Shown here piece by piece: positions 50,259 to 59,108 of a stretch of 64,000 nt of DNA (the first letter of the stretch is position 1; each line of letters starts with the position of its first letter). The notes under the pieces are model-generated. The model saw nothing but the letters and a program-made list of their open reading frames with translations. It made no database searches and had not been told where the DNA came from. A program made the translations under genes and the position numbers. The stretch comes from an uncultured Lachnospiraceae bacterium (GTDB lineage Bacteria; Bacillota; Clostridia; Lachnospirales; Lachnospiraceae): positions 62,001-126,000 of the forward strand of contig ONNQ01000010.1 of the NCBI GenBank assembly GCA_900319245.1. The letters are read 5' to 3'.

Positions 50259-51190
50259 TGGAATTTAAGAAATTAGACGAGATCCAGAAGAGAATTCTCA
50301 TGGAAGTGGCAGACCTCCACACCGTTCCGGAGGGCGCCTTTAATATTCGAAGCAACGGACAGCTGGCAGGGCGTGCCAACTCCGCCAATATCGAGATCGT
50401 CTCCAAAGAGGACGGCTCGGGCATCGACATTCATATTAAGCCCGGCACCAGGAACGAGAGCGTGCATATCCCCGTTGTCCTTAGTAAGAGCGGACTGCAC
50501 GACGTCGTTTACAACGATTTCTATGTCGGCGAGGACTGCGACGTCATCATCGTCGCGGGCTGCGGCATCAGCAACTGCGGCGGCATGGACTCCGAGCATG
50601 ACGGCATCCACCGCTTCTATGTCGGCAAGAACGCCAAGGTCCGTTATGTTGAAAAGCACTACGGCGAAGGCGACGGCACCGGCAAGAGGATCCTCAATCC
50701 GGTCACCGAGGTCTATATGGAAGAAGGCAGCCACGTAGAGATGGAAATGGTCCAGATCAAGGGCGTCGATTCCACAGACCGCAACACGATCGCCAAAGTT
50801 GCTGCCGGCGCAAGCCTGGTCGTCAAGGAGCGTCTCATGACACACGGCGAGCAGACCGCATCCAGCGGATACTTTGTTGACCTTGACGGCGACGGCTCCA
50901 GTGCGGACATCGTCTCCCGCTCTGTGGCGCGTGACAAGTCCTATCAGAAGCTGGATCTTCGCATCAACGGCAACGCAGCCTGCAGCGGCCACACCGAGTG
51001 CGACTCCATCATCATGGACGAAGGACGCATTCTCGCAGTCCCGCAGCTGGAGGCCAACTGCACAGATTCCGCGCTGATCCACGAGGCGGCCATCGGAAAG
51101 ATCGCCGGCGATCAGCTGATCAAGCTCATGACGCTCGGTCTTACCGAGCAGGAAGCAGAGGAGCAGATCGTTAACGGATTCCTCAAATAA
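50258..51190 (+). CDS. sufB: SufB/SufD-type Fe-S scaffold protein, short form
   Basis: 310 residues, about two thirds of E. coli SufB. Beta-helix core with AGCGISNCGGMDSEHDGIHRFYVG (shown in parts: AGCGISNCGG, DSEHDGIHRF), KVRYVEKHYGEGDGTGKRI and the C-terminal SufBD signature SGHTECDSIIMDEG, PQLEANCTDSALIHEAAIGKI. Cysteines near residues 102, 107 and in ANCTDS are possible cluster ligands. Start is set by GGAGGAG and TGATG overlap with sufC. With the upstream ATPase it should form a minimal SufBC-like complex. Confidence 0.92.
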   Translation: MEFKKLDEIQKRILMEVADLHTVPEGAFNIRSNGQLAGRANSANIEIVSKEDGSGIDIHIKPGTRNESVHIPVVLSKSGLHDVVYNDFYVGEDCDVIIVAGCGISNCGGMDSEHDGIHRFYVGKNAKVRYVEKHYGEGDGTGKRILNPVTEVYMEEGSHVEMEMVQIKGVDSTDRNTIAKVAAGASLVVKERLMTHGEQTASSGYFVDLDGDGSSADIVSRSVARDKSYQKLDLRINGNAACSGHTECDSIIMDEGRILAVPQLEANCTDSALIHEAAIGKIAGDQLIKLMTLGLTEQEAEEQIVNGFLK

Positions 51191-51210
51191 TAATTCATAA
51201 TCTATAAGCA

Positions 51211-51250
51211 AAAGGCCAGCCTCCTGATATTTCAGGAGGCTGGCCCTTTT
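51211..51250. terminator. Bidirectional terminator after the suf pair
   Basis: AAAGGCCAGCCTCCTGA and TCAGGAGGCTGGCC flank a TATT loop and are followed by CTTTTATT. It separates the suf pair from the convergent antiporter gene. Confidence 0.95.
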
Positions 51251-51268
51251 ATTCAATATGATGCCTGA

Positions 51269-52573
51269 TTATCTTACGATCTTCTCTTTCTTCTGGAAAC
51301 GAGCCCTGTTCTTCTGGTCATCCGCACCGGCCTTGATCTCACCGGCGCTTGTCAGTGCCATTCTGGTCAGCTGCGGGCCGATCAGCTCATATACAAGCAC
51401 ACTGAACAGGACAATGTTGCGGATCATGCTGCCCATTTCTGTGCCCAAAGCCTGCGCCGTGACAACCATGCCGAGTGCCACGCCGGCCTGCGGGAACAGC
51501 GTAATGCCCAGATATTTGCGAACGGTCTCATTGCAGTGCATGAAGGTACTGCTGATTCTCGCGCCATAGTATTTGCCGAGGCAACGCACAAGAATATACA
51601 CAACACCGATCAGGATGATGGCCGGATAGCGGAATACTCCCAGATCCAGCTCCGCACCGGACAGTACGAAGAAAATCGCATAGAGCGGCGATGTCCACTT
51701 GGAGGAACGGCTCATGATATCCACGGAATATTCGCTCAGGTTGCAGAACATAGTGCCGAGCATCATACAAACCAGCAAAGAGGAGAAGCCGATCTTCACG
51801 CCGCCGCCCAGTTCAAACTCTCTCGATGCCATCGCGATCGTCATGATGACAAATGAAATTGTAAGGTTCAGACGGTTTGTATTGGAGAAGAAGATTTTCT
51901 CCAGTTCTGTCAGAAGGCATCCCATCGCCGCGCCGAGAATGAGCGAGAACACAATCTCCAAAAGCGGATTGATGATGACGGAGACCAAATCGATGGTTCC
52001 TCCCTGCATGGCCTGTGCGATACCAAAGGATACCGAGAAAATGACCAAGCCTACTGCGTCGTCCAATGCGACGATCGGCAGCAGAAGGTCTGTCACAGGT
52101 CCCTTGGCCTTATACTGTCTGACAACCATCAAAGTCGCAGCAGGCGCTGTTGCAGATGCAATCGCACCCAGCGTGATAGCCACAGGCAGCGGCAGGGCCT
52201 CCGGTCCGAGAATAAAATGCAGTACGATCAGAACGGCGTCTACCAGTGCGGCCGCCAGAGCTGCCTGAAAGATACCGATCACGGTCGCTGTTTTGCCCGT
52301 TGTCTTGAGCTGTCCGAGGCGGAACTCATTGCCGATATCAAAGGCGATGAATCCAAGTGCCACATTGTTGAGAACGCTGACGCTCTCCAGCTCCTCCATG
52401 CTGCCAAATCCGATCCCATGGATGCCGAGTCTGCCAAGAACAAAGGGACCCACCAGCACGCCGGCGATCAGATACGCCGTGACGTCAGGAAAGTTCAGCT
52501 TCATTTTCTTGAACAGACGGGTCATCATAAGACCTGCGAACAATGCCAGTGCGGTTTCTAATAATAAACGCAT
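51269..52573 (-). CDS. Cation/proton antiporter, CPA2-like (Na+/H+ exchanger domain)
   Basis: 434 residues with 12-13 hydrophobic helices. Family marks: FPDVTAYLIAGVLVGPFVLG near residue 30, FDIGNEFRLG, GAIASATAPAATLMVV and the ion-site PIVALDDAVGLVIFS, FVLSGAELDLGVF and LFPQAGVALGM. The Asp-Asp pair is in the electrogenic CPA2/NhaA-like position. No C-terminal TrkA-N domain. GAGAGGAAACACT precedes the ATG. It should exchange Na+ or K+ for H+; the ion is not set by sequence. Confidence 0.92.
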   Translation of the reverse strand: MRLLLETALALFAGLMMTRLFKKMKLNFPDVTAYLIAGVLVGPFVLGRLGIHGIGFGSMEELESVSVLNNVALGFIAFDIGNEFRLGQLKTTGKTATVIGIFQAALAAALVDAVLIVLHFILGPEALPLPVAITLGAIASATAPAATLMVVRQYKAKGPVTDLLLPIVALDDAVGLVIFSVSFGIAQAMQGGTIDLVSVIINPLLEIVFSLILGAAMGCLLTELEKIFFSNTNRLNLTISFVIMTIAMASREFELGGGVKIGFSSLLVCMMLGTMFCNLSEYSVDIMSRSSKWTSPLYAIFFVLSGAELDLGVFRYPAIILIGVVYILVRCLGKYYGARISSTFMHCNETVRKYLGITLFPQAGVALGMVVTAQALGTEMGSMIRNIVLFSVLVYELIGPQLTRMALTSAGEIKAGADDQKNRARFQKKEKIVR

Positions 52574-52778
52574 AGTGTTTCCTCTCTAATTTGCATACTC
52601 CAAATGTCTGATTATGCGGGTGCGGTATTCATTTCCCAAGCCAATGCCGCAAAAAACTGCCAGTTAGGTCATGAGCATTACAGGTCCATCCTGGCAGTCC
52701 CGTAGAACCACTCGATTATAACACTTGATATTGAAAATACAAGCCAAAAAAATCTAACATTCCTAACTGTATTCCAAA

Positions 52779-54443
52779 CTATTCCCCGCTTTCCAGGCCC
52801 TGCTCCCATGTCCTGCTTCCAAGCCCCATCACGAGCGGCAGCGTGTATAACAGCGGCAGTCCATAGCGCGCCATGGAGTAGGGACTGACCCACAAGACCA
52901 GCACGGAAACAGCGATCGGCACCAGACATCCCAGCGTCTTCATGCGTCTTCCCTTGAAGTTCGGAAGAAGGAGGACCCGCAGGAGTACGGCCAGCGGCAG
53001 CCACCACATATACAGAACACATTGCAGGAGAAGGCCTGTGCCCGGCAATGCGCAGAGCCATTTGTAGACGGCCTGCACCGCTTCGCGAAGGAAGGCGAAA
53101 CGGGGCGCGTTCTGTATTTGGACATACTCTCCGCTTGGAAATTCATAGTAGACCCGCATGCTCTCCGTCGGCGTGAAAAAGCCGCCCGCCGTGCCAAGCA
53201 GCGCCTTGATGCCCGAAAACGGATAACGGACGAAGAGCCGCAGCCACAGGCGCTTGTAGGCACTGATCTGCTGCTCTGTCGCACTGTAATTGAACAGCTT
53301 TTTCACTTCGTCGTAATTGTAGCTGCTGTAGTCCTCTTCCACCTTTTTGAGGTCCATCACTTTGCTGAGGATCCGCAGTTCCTCGTCGGACAGCGCGTCC
53401 TTGTGGTCCAGATAAGTCCTCGCGCTCATTTGCATGGTAAATCCGATTGACTCCTGCTTGCCGCCGGGGAAAATGGCGAACATGGGAAACAGGACTTTGG
53501 GCAGAAGGACCAACAAAAGGACCGCCGGAAGCGCCCAGCTGGCAAGCCACTCCGCCCATCGGCGTCGGACACTCAGCACAAAGAGCAGCGCTATGTTACA
53601 TAGGATGACAAAATATACGCCTGTCTTTTTGGTCAGCGCAAGAAGGACCGACAGCAAGATCAGCCAGAGCATTCGACCGCTTGTCGCCTCCTCCCGTATG
53701 ATCACAACATAGACAAGGTAGTACACAATAAAGAGTAAGCTATAAATAGAATCCTTGAGCATGCCGATCGCATAGAGCGCGACAAAAGGTGAAAGCCCGA
53801 GGAAAAGCACGCCTGCCTTGCGATAGAGATAGGGCATTCCCAGTTTTTCCATGCGGCAGAGCATCACAGACATGAAAAGCGCGGTGAGCGCGGTCTGCAG
53901 ACCACAGTAAATCATGACGCCACGCGCGGCACTGCCGGCCAGTCCTCCCACGAACTCCGTAAAAAAAGTGAAAAGCAGCGTATCCGTCACCGGATGGTGA
54001 TCATTGAGAAAACAGCTGATCATCGGTTCTCCGGCGTTCCAGTTGATCTCGATCGGCATGGTGCCGGTAACAAAATCCTTGATCTGGTTGTAGGTATCCC
54101 TGCTGGCTACGCCGGGGCAAAACACGACCAGGTACGGCACAAACATGACAAACAGAAGAAGTGCTGTCAGGAGTACGCTTTTTCCGTTCCAACTGCACAG
54201 CAGATGCCGGGATGGCGCCGCCTTGACGGCCCTTTTGTCGAACCAGTCGATCAGTTTCCAGCCCAGGACAAAAAATACAATATATAATACCACCTGCATT
54301 GCCGTCGTCGCACACTCCGCCGTCGTTCCAAGCCCAAATGAGCCGGACCTCCTGACGTGTTCTGTGATGACTGTAAACAGCGCAAGCGCAGCTGCCAGGA
54401 CCACGGCGATCAATCGTCCCGGCAGGCTGATCGTTTCCTTCAT
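52779..54443 (-). CDS. DUF6020-like polytopic membrane protein
   Basis: 554 residues with about 11 hydrophobic helices grouped at 5-30, 50-75, 90-115 and onward. A conserved-looking loop LVVFCPGVASRDTYNQIKDF follows the third helix and ends in an extracellular DHHPVTDTLLFTFFTEFVG; this DxHHP pattern near the start of a lumenal loop is typical of GT-C-fold glycosyltransferases and DUF6020. Likely role: transfer of a lipid-linked sugar to envelope polymers (inference). Start 54443 follows AAAGGGG; 26 upstream in-frame codons reach into promoter sequence. Confidence 0.72.
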   Translation of the reverse strand: MKETISLPGRLIAVVLAAALALFTVITEHVRRSGSFGLGTTAECATTAMQVVLYIVFFVLGWKLIDWFDKRAVKAAPSRHLLCSWNGKSVLLTALLLFVMFVPYLVVFCPGVASRDTYNQIKDFVTGTMPIEINWNAGEPMISCFLNDHHPVTDTLLFTFFTEFVGGLAGSAARGVMIYCGLQTALTALFMSVMLCRMEKLGMPYLYRKAGVLFLGLSPFVALYAIGMLKDSIYSLLFIVYYLVYVVIIREEATSGRMLWLILLSVLLALTKKTGVYFVILCNIALLFVLSVRRRWAEWLASWALPAVLLLVLLPKVLFPMFAIFPGGKQESIGFTMQMSARTYLDHKDALSDEELRILSKVMDLKKVEEDYSSYNYDEVKKLFNYSATEQQISAYKRLWLRLFVRYPFSGIKALLGTAGGFFTPTESMRVYYEFPSGEYVQIQNAPRFAFLREAVQAVYKWLCALPGTGLLLQCVLYMWWLPLAVLLRVLLLPNFKGRRMKTLGCLVPIAVSVLVLWVSPYSMARYGLPLLYTLPLVMGLGSRTWEQGLESGE

Positions 54444-54539
54444 TGTGAACCCCTTTCCACTTCTTTCATAACGCTCATGTAAAGAAAATTGTACACCGAA
54501 GTCACGCTTGTCACCAGTCATTTCTGCTTATTCAGGCGG

Positions 54540-54567
54540 CGGATTGTTCACCATCTTGAACAATCCG
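54540..54567. promoter_or_regulatory. Perfect palindrome upstream of the second MATE gene
   Basis: CGGATTGTTCA-N6-TGAACAATCCG, 11-bp arms, ends 15 bp upstream of a possible -35. No T-run follows. It is an operator candidate for the MATE gene or for the divergent membrane protein gene. Confidence 0.75.
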
Positions 54568-54581
54568 GCACATATTCCGCG

Positions 54582-54609
54582 TTACGCGTTCGCCAAAATG
54601 GTTCTATAA
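54582..54609 (+). promoter_or_regulatory. Promoter of the second MATE gene
   Basis: TTACGC (54582-54587) and TATAAT (54604-54609) are spaced by 16 bp. The -10 lies two bases before an in-frame ATG, which therefore cannot be the start of translation. Confidence 0.65.
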
Positions 54610-54650
54610 TAATGGCGTTCATTAAAGGCACAGCAAAGGAGTACTATATT

Positions 54651-56003
54651 TTGAACAAAGATCTGACTTGCGGGAAACCACAAACCGTTCTCTGGCAGTT
54701 CTGCCTGCCTCTTTTCGGAAGCATTCTCTTTCAACAGCTTTATAATATTGCGGACAGTCTCGTCGCCGGCAAATTCATCGGCGAGAATGCCCTCGCGGCA
54801 GTCGGCAACAGCTATGAAATTACACTCATCTTCATCGCGTTCGCCTTTGGCTGCAATATCGGCTGCTCCGTTATCGTCTCTATGTTTTTTGGCGCCAAAC
54901 GATTTAAGGAAATGAGGACGGCCGTCTCCACCTCCATGATCGCGAGCGGCGTGATCTGTGCCGTCCTGATGCTGATAGGCTTCCTCTTCTGCGGAAGTCT
55001 CCTGTCCATGATCCAAACGCCGGAGATCCTGTTCGCCGATTCCGCCCTCTATCTGCGGATTTACGTCTGGGGTCTTCCGTTTGTATTCTTCTACAATATC
55101 TCCAACGGGATCTTCTCCGCACTGGGAGATTCCAGGACGCCCTTCCTGTTTCTGGCCGTGTCCTCCTGCAGCAATATTGCCATGGACATCTGGTTTGTGG
55201 CAGGATTTCACATGGGTGTAGCGGGCGTTGCCTGGGCTACATTCCTGTGCCAGGGCGTGAGCTGTATTTTGGCATTGGTATTCGTATTCAGACGCCTTGC
55301 CGCTGTCGAAATGAAGGGGCGCGCGCCGCTCTTTTCCTGGGATATCTGCAAGCGATTTGCCAGGGTTGCGGTCCCCAGTATTTTGCAGCAGAGCTTTATT
55401 TCGATTGGAAACATCGTGATCCAGGGCGTGATCAACGGCTTTGGCCCCGGCGTCATGGCGGGCTACTCAGCAGGGATCAAGCTCAATAACCTTGTGATCA
55501 CTTCCTTTACGACGTTGGCCAACGGCATCTCCAACTATACGGCCCAGAACCTCGGCGCCGGAAAACTGACCCGCATTCGCGAGGGCTTTCAGGCAGGACT
55601 CAGAATGGTCTGGATCCTCTCGGTCCCGCTCATCGTTCTCTACTGTGCCTTTGGCAAAGGATTGCTGCTCTTTTTCTTGAACGATCCTTCGGCGGATGCA
55701 ATGCGGTCGGGCATGATGCTGCTCCGCATCCTGTCGCCCTTCTACTTTGTCATTTCCGCCAAGCTTGTGGCAGACGGCGTCCTTCGCGGCGCCAGTATGA
55801 TGAAGCAGTTCATGGCGGCCACCTTCACGGATCTGATCCTGCGCGTCGTGCTGGCCATCGTCCTGTCCCGCACTGCGCTGGGATATGTCGGCATCTGGTG
55901 TGCATGGCCTGTCGGCTGGTCCATCTCAACGGTCCTCTCGCTCCGCTTCTATAGGAACGGACCATGGAAAGGTGCCATGGAGACGCCGGCTTCAGCGGCA
56001 TAG
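54651..56003 (+). CDS. MATE-family exporter (second copy, TTG start)
   Basis: About 450 residues, 12 helices. The TTG at 54651 is chosen because AAAGGAG lies nine bases before it and it yields MNKDLTCGKPQTVLWQFCLPLF, the normal N-terminus of this MATE branch; the ATG at 54612 lies on the promoter. Marks: LFQQLYNIADSLVAGKFIGENALAAVG and SNGIFSALGDSRTPFLFLAVSS in the first half, AVPSILQQSFISIGNIVIQGVIN in the second. Family members export drugs or metabolites by Na+ or H+ antiport. It shares little with the exporter at 6593-7957 and is monocistronic. Confidence 0.92.
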   Translation: MNKDLTCGKPQTVLWQFCLPLFGSILFQQLYNIADSLVAGKFIGENALAAVGNSYEITLIFIAFAFGCNIGCSVIVSMFFGAKRFKEMRTAVSTSMIASGVICAVLMLIGFLFCGSLLSMIQTPEILFADSALYLRIYVWGLPFVFFYNISNGIFSALGDSRTPFLFLAVSSCSNIAMDIWFVAGFHMGVAGVAWATFLCQGVSCILALVFVFRRLAAVEMKGRAPLFSWDICKRFARVAVPSILQQSFISIGNIVIQGVINGFGPGVMAGYSAGIKLNNLVITSFTTLANGISNYTAQNLGAGKLTRIREGFQAGLRMVWILSVPLIVLYCAFGKGLLLFFLNDPSADAMRSGMMLLRILSPFYFVISAKLVADGVLRGASMMKQFMAATFTDLILRVVLAIVLSRTALGYVGIWCAWPVGWSISTVLSLRFYRNGPWKGAMETPASAA

Positions 56004-56103
56004 GTCTGTCGCCGGCCGCTTCCTGCGCGATCGATCGCAAGGATTTTTCATCGCAATCTTCTCCAATTCTTTGTATAATACTTCCTAATAGGAAGTGCGA
56101 ACC

Positions 56104-56131
56104 GGACTGCGCTTTCAGCGCAGTCCTTTTT
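56104..56131 (+). terminator. Terminator after the second MATE gene
   Basis: GGACTGCGC-TTTCA-GCGCAGTCC followed by TTTTT. A smaller hairpin, ACTTCC-TAAT-AGGAAGT, lies just upstream near 56080-56098. Confidence 0.93.
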
Positions 56132-56224
56132 CATGATGCACACGCGTGCATCTTGCAATATGAGCCTTGCAGTTCCGGCGCATCCCATGTTCCGGATTAT
56201 GCATGTTTGAAGAGGGGGATTCAT

Positions 56225-57250
56225 ATGAAAGAAGTCAGACTTGGACGTACAGAAATTGTGGTGCCGCAGAATGCATTCGGATGTCTTCCCATCCAGCGCG
56301 ATACGACGGAAGTCGCAGTGAAGCTCTTAAGGGACGCCTATGAAGGCGGCATGCGGTTTTTTGACACCGCGAGAGCCTATACGGACAGTGAGGAGAAGGT
56401 CGGCGCAGCCTTTGACGGCATGCGCGACAAGGTTTACATTGCGACCAAGACGGCCGCCAAGACGCCGGAGGGATTCTGGAAAGATCTGGAGACGTCGCTT
56501 AAAAACCTGCGCACCGACTATATCGACATCTATCAGCTGCACATGGTGCAGCAGTGCTACAAGCCCGGCGACGGGACCGGCATGTACGAGTGTCTTGTAG
56601 AAGCCAAGGAGAAAGGCCTGATCCGCCACATTGGTATCACGACCCACAAGCTGGCTGTCGCACAGGAGATCATCGAATCCGGCCTATACGAGACGCTGCA
56701 GTATCCCTTCAGCTATCTGTCCTCCGGGAAGGAAATCGCGCTGGTCGAATCCTGCGTCAAGGCGGACATGGGCTTTATCTGCATGAAGGCGCTGGCCGGC
56801 GGCCTGATCACCCGCTCCGACGCGGCCATGGCCTATATGACACAGTTCGACAATCTGGTCCCGATCTGGGGCATCCAGCGCGAGACGGAACTCGCCGAGT
56901 GGCTGTCCTATATGACCGACACGCCGTCTATGACCGGGGAGATTGCTGAATACATAAAGGGTGAACAGGACGAACTAGCCGGTGACTTCTGCCGCGGCTG
57001 CGGTTACTGCCTGCCTTGTCCCATGGGAATTGAGATCAACAACTGCGCCCGCATGTCCCTGATGGTCCGCCGCGCGCCTTCCGCAGGCTGGCTTTCTGAA
57101 GCCTGGCAGGAAAAGATGGCCAAAATCGAGACCTGCATCAACTGCCGTCAGTGCACAAAGCGCTGTCCCTATGAGCTCGATACGCCCGAACTCCTCAAGA
57201 AGAACCTGGCGGATTATAAGAGAATTCTGGCCGGAGAGGTACAAGTTTGA
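56225..57250 (+). CDS. Aldo/keto reductase with C-terminal [4Fe-4S] domain
   Basis: 341 residues. Residues 1-260 form an aldo/keto reductase barrel (LGRTEIVVPQNAFGCLPIQ, RFFDTARAYTDSEEKVG with the catalytic Asp and Tyr, IATKTAAKT with Lys, YIDIYQLHMVQ with His). Residues 280-330 hold two cysteine clusters, CRGCGYCLPCP and CINCRQCTKRCP, for iron-sulfur centres. Such fusions occur in anaerobes and may pass electrons from ferredoxin to or from a carbonyl substrate. Its stop overlaps the start of the L,D-transpeptidase gene (TGATG). Substrate is unknown. Confidence 0.92.
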   Translation: MKEVRLGRTEIVVPQNAFGCLPIQRDTTEVAVKLLRDAYEGGMRFFDTARAYTDSEEKVGAAFDGMRDKVYIATKTAAKTPEGFWKDLETSLKNLRTDYIDIYQLHMVQQCYKPGDGTGMYECLVEAKEKGLIRHIGITTHKLAVAQEIIESGLYETLQYPFSYLSSGKEIALVESCVKADMGFICMKALAGGLITRSDAAMAYMTQFDNLVPIWGIQRETELAEWLSYMTDTPSMTGEIAEYIKGEQDELAGDFCRGCGYCLPCPMGIEINNCARMSLMVRRAPSAGWLSEAWQEKMAKIETCINCRQCTKRCPYELDTPELLKKNLADYKRILAGEVQV

Positions 57251-58524
57251 TGAAACAGTATTTGCAAAGGCTGCTTGCGCTTGTCCTGGCAATGGTCCTG
57301 GCGCTAAGCACTGTGCCGGAAATCCCTGCGCAGGCAGCATCTGATACAGTTCCGGGCAAGGTGGCACTTGTCTCCATCGAATCGCCCGGATACCACAAGA
57401 TCACGATCAACTGGAAAGGTACCACCGGTGCCAGTCAATATCATATTTATTACAGGCGGGAAGGCGAGACCAAGTGGACCAAAATCGCGAAAGTGAGCGG
57501 CTCTGCGCGCAGCTACACGCATGTCTACTCCTCCAAATTTCCGATTGTAATCGGGCGAAATTATACCTATACCGTTCGCGCCTACAACAGCACAAGCAGG
57601 CGCTATGGCGAATATGACCACAAGGGACTCACAGCACAGAATATTCCGGACAAGGTCACCCTGCAGAGCGCTGTTTGGAATGCGGGGAAGAAGGCAGTTA
57701 CGCTGAAATGGAACAAGACCGCCGGCGGTGACTACTATAGGATCTACCGCAAATCGACCTCTTCGCCCAAGTGGAAAACGATCGCCTACGTGTCTTCCGA
57801 CAAGCTCTCCTACGTGGACAAGACAGCCTCCGCAACGGAGAAAAACGTCTACACGGTTCGCGTCTACCACAGCAAAATGAAAGTGCTGGGACAGGTCAAC
57901 TCGGCGGGGATCACAGCCCGCGAATACCAGGACGCCGCCACGCAGGCCGTGGCCAATGCGCTGGCCCGAACAGCGACTGCCAAAAAGACCAAGCAGATCA
58001 TTCTGGTTGTGGACCACAATCTCTCCTTCTGGGAGAAGGACGCACAGGGATACTGGAACCGCAAGCTTTCTGCTTACTGCGGCTATGGCAGTAACGGCAT
58101 GAGCACCGACCGGCACGAGGGCGACCGGACGACGCCCGTCGGCTCCTTCCCAATCCTGCACGGTTTTGGCATCGCCGCCAATCCGGGCAGTGCCATGCAG
58201 TATCGCAAGGTCACCAACAATTCCTACTGGTCCGGCGAATACAGCACCTACAATCAGTGGGTGGAAAGCACAAGGCCGGTCGCCGGCGAGCACTTGATTA
58301 GCTATTACCAGTACAAGTACGCGATGGCCATCGGCTTCAACCGCAATCCGACCGTCTACAAGAAGGGCTCCGCCATCTTCCTGCACTGCAAGAGCTACGA
58401 CCACTGGTCCACCGCCGGCTGCGTCAGTGTCGAGGAGTCCGTCATGAAACGGCTTCTTGTCATGAGCCGCAACGGCGTGTATATGATCATTGTGCGGAAC
58501 CAGAATGAGATCGGTAATTATTAG
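57250..58524 (+). CDS. Exported L,D-transpeptidase with two fibronectin type III-like domains
   Basis: 424 residues: signal peptide MKQYLQRLLALVLAMVLA with cleavage near AQA-A (residue 31), two FnIII-like domains (about 35-130, GYHKITINWKGTTGASQYHIYYR; about 133-228, KKAVTLKWNKTAGGDYYRIYRK), then a YkuD catalytic domain (about 245-420) with AIFLHCKSYDHWSTAGCVSVEE, in which His and Cys (SxxGCV) form the active site. It crosslinks peptidoglycan by 3-3 bonds or attaches other groups. The ATG overlaps the reductase stop; the GGAGAGG site is inside that gene. Confidence 0.9.
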   Translation: MKQYLQRLLALVLAMVLALSTVPEIPAQAASDTVPGKVALVSIESPGYHKITINWKGTTGASQYHIYYRREGETKWTKIAKVSGSARSYTHVYSSKFPIVIGRNYTYTVRAYNSTSRRYGEYDHKGLTAQNIPDKVTLQSAVWNAGKKAVTLKWNKTAGGDYYRIYRKSTSSPKWKTIAYVSSDKLSYVDKTASATEKNVYTVRVYHSKMKVLGQVNSAGITAREYQDAATQAVANALARTATAKKTKQIILVVDHNLSFWEKDAQGYWNRKLSAYCGYGSNGMSTDRHEGDRTTPVGSFPILHGFGIAANPGSAMQYRKVTNNSYWSGEYSTYNQWVESTRPVAGEHLISYYQYKYAMAIGFNRNPTVYKKGSAIFLHCKSYDHWSTAGCVSVEESVMKRLLVMSRNGVYMIIVRNQNEIGNY

Positions 58525-58557
58525 TCTGCCGTTTTGAATACCGCATTGCAAAACAAG

Positions 58558-58586
58558 AGCCGGGTCAACTGACCCGGCTTCCTTTT
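58558..58586. terminator. Terminator after the L,D-transpeptidase gene
   Basis: AGCCGGGTCA-AC-TGACCCGGCT, a perfect 10-bp stem, followed by TCCTTTTC. It also ends the convergent YbaK operon. Confidence 0.92.
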
Positions 58587-58603
58587 CATAGGTCAGCTAT
58601 ATA

Positions 58604-59065
58604 TCACTTGCACACGTCAACCCAGCCTCTGGCATTTACAAGTCCCTGCAGTTCCTCCAGCGTCAGCTGCACTGCGCTGTTTGCGTTGCCCGCAGCCGGA
58701 TACACCACATCCCACTTTCGCAGGCTCTCATCCAGATAGATCTCCACATTCTCGTTGACGCCAAAGGGGCAGACGCCGCCTGCCTCGTGTCCGATATACT
58801 GTTCCACCAGATCGCGGGATATCATCTTGGCCTTTTTACCGAATGTATCCTTGTACTTTTTGTTGTCGACTCTGGCCATCCCTTCCGCCAGGATCAGAAT
58901 AGGCCTCTCGTCGATGGCAAAAGACAGCGATTTGCAGATCCTTCCAGGCTCCACGCCGATAGCGGCAGCTGCCAGTTCAACTGTCGCAGTGGAGACGTCC
59001 GGCTCGATCACCCGGTCCAGATAGCCTTTTTCTTCCAGATACTTCTTTGCTTTTTCAACAGACAT
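58604..59065 (-). CDS. ybaK: YbaK/EbsC-family aminoacyl-tRNA deacylase
   Basis: 153 residues with the YbaK fold: VELAAAAIGVEPGRICKSLSFAI, RVDNKKYKDTFGKKAKMIS with the conserved Lys, IGHEAGGVCPFGV and the C-terminal QLTLEELQGLVN. The family hydrolyses mischarged Cys- or Ala-tRNA(Pro), raising translation fidelity. AAGGAGTTAGACT precedes the start. It follows the thioesterase gene by 43 bp on the same strand. Confidence 0.93.
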   Translation of the reverse strand: MSVEKAKKYLEEKGYLDRVIEPDVSTATVELAAAAIGVEPGRICKSLSFAIDERPILILAEGMARVDNKKYKDTFGKKAKMISRDLVEQYIGHEAGGVCPFGVNENVEIYLDESLRKWDVVYPAAGNANSAVQLTLEELQGLVNARGWVDVCK

Positions 59066-59108
59066 AGTCTAACTCCTTGTACACTTCGCCGGTAAGGCGT
59101 ATATCCGG

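Noticed and set aside
54612-54614. ATG as start of the second MATE gene
   Set aside because: It lies two bases after the -10 box and has no ribosome site; the TTG at 54651 fits both signals and family N-terminus.
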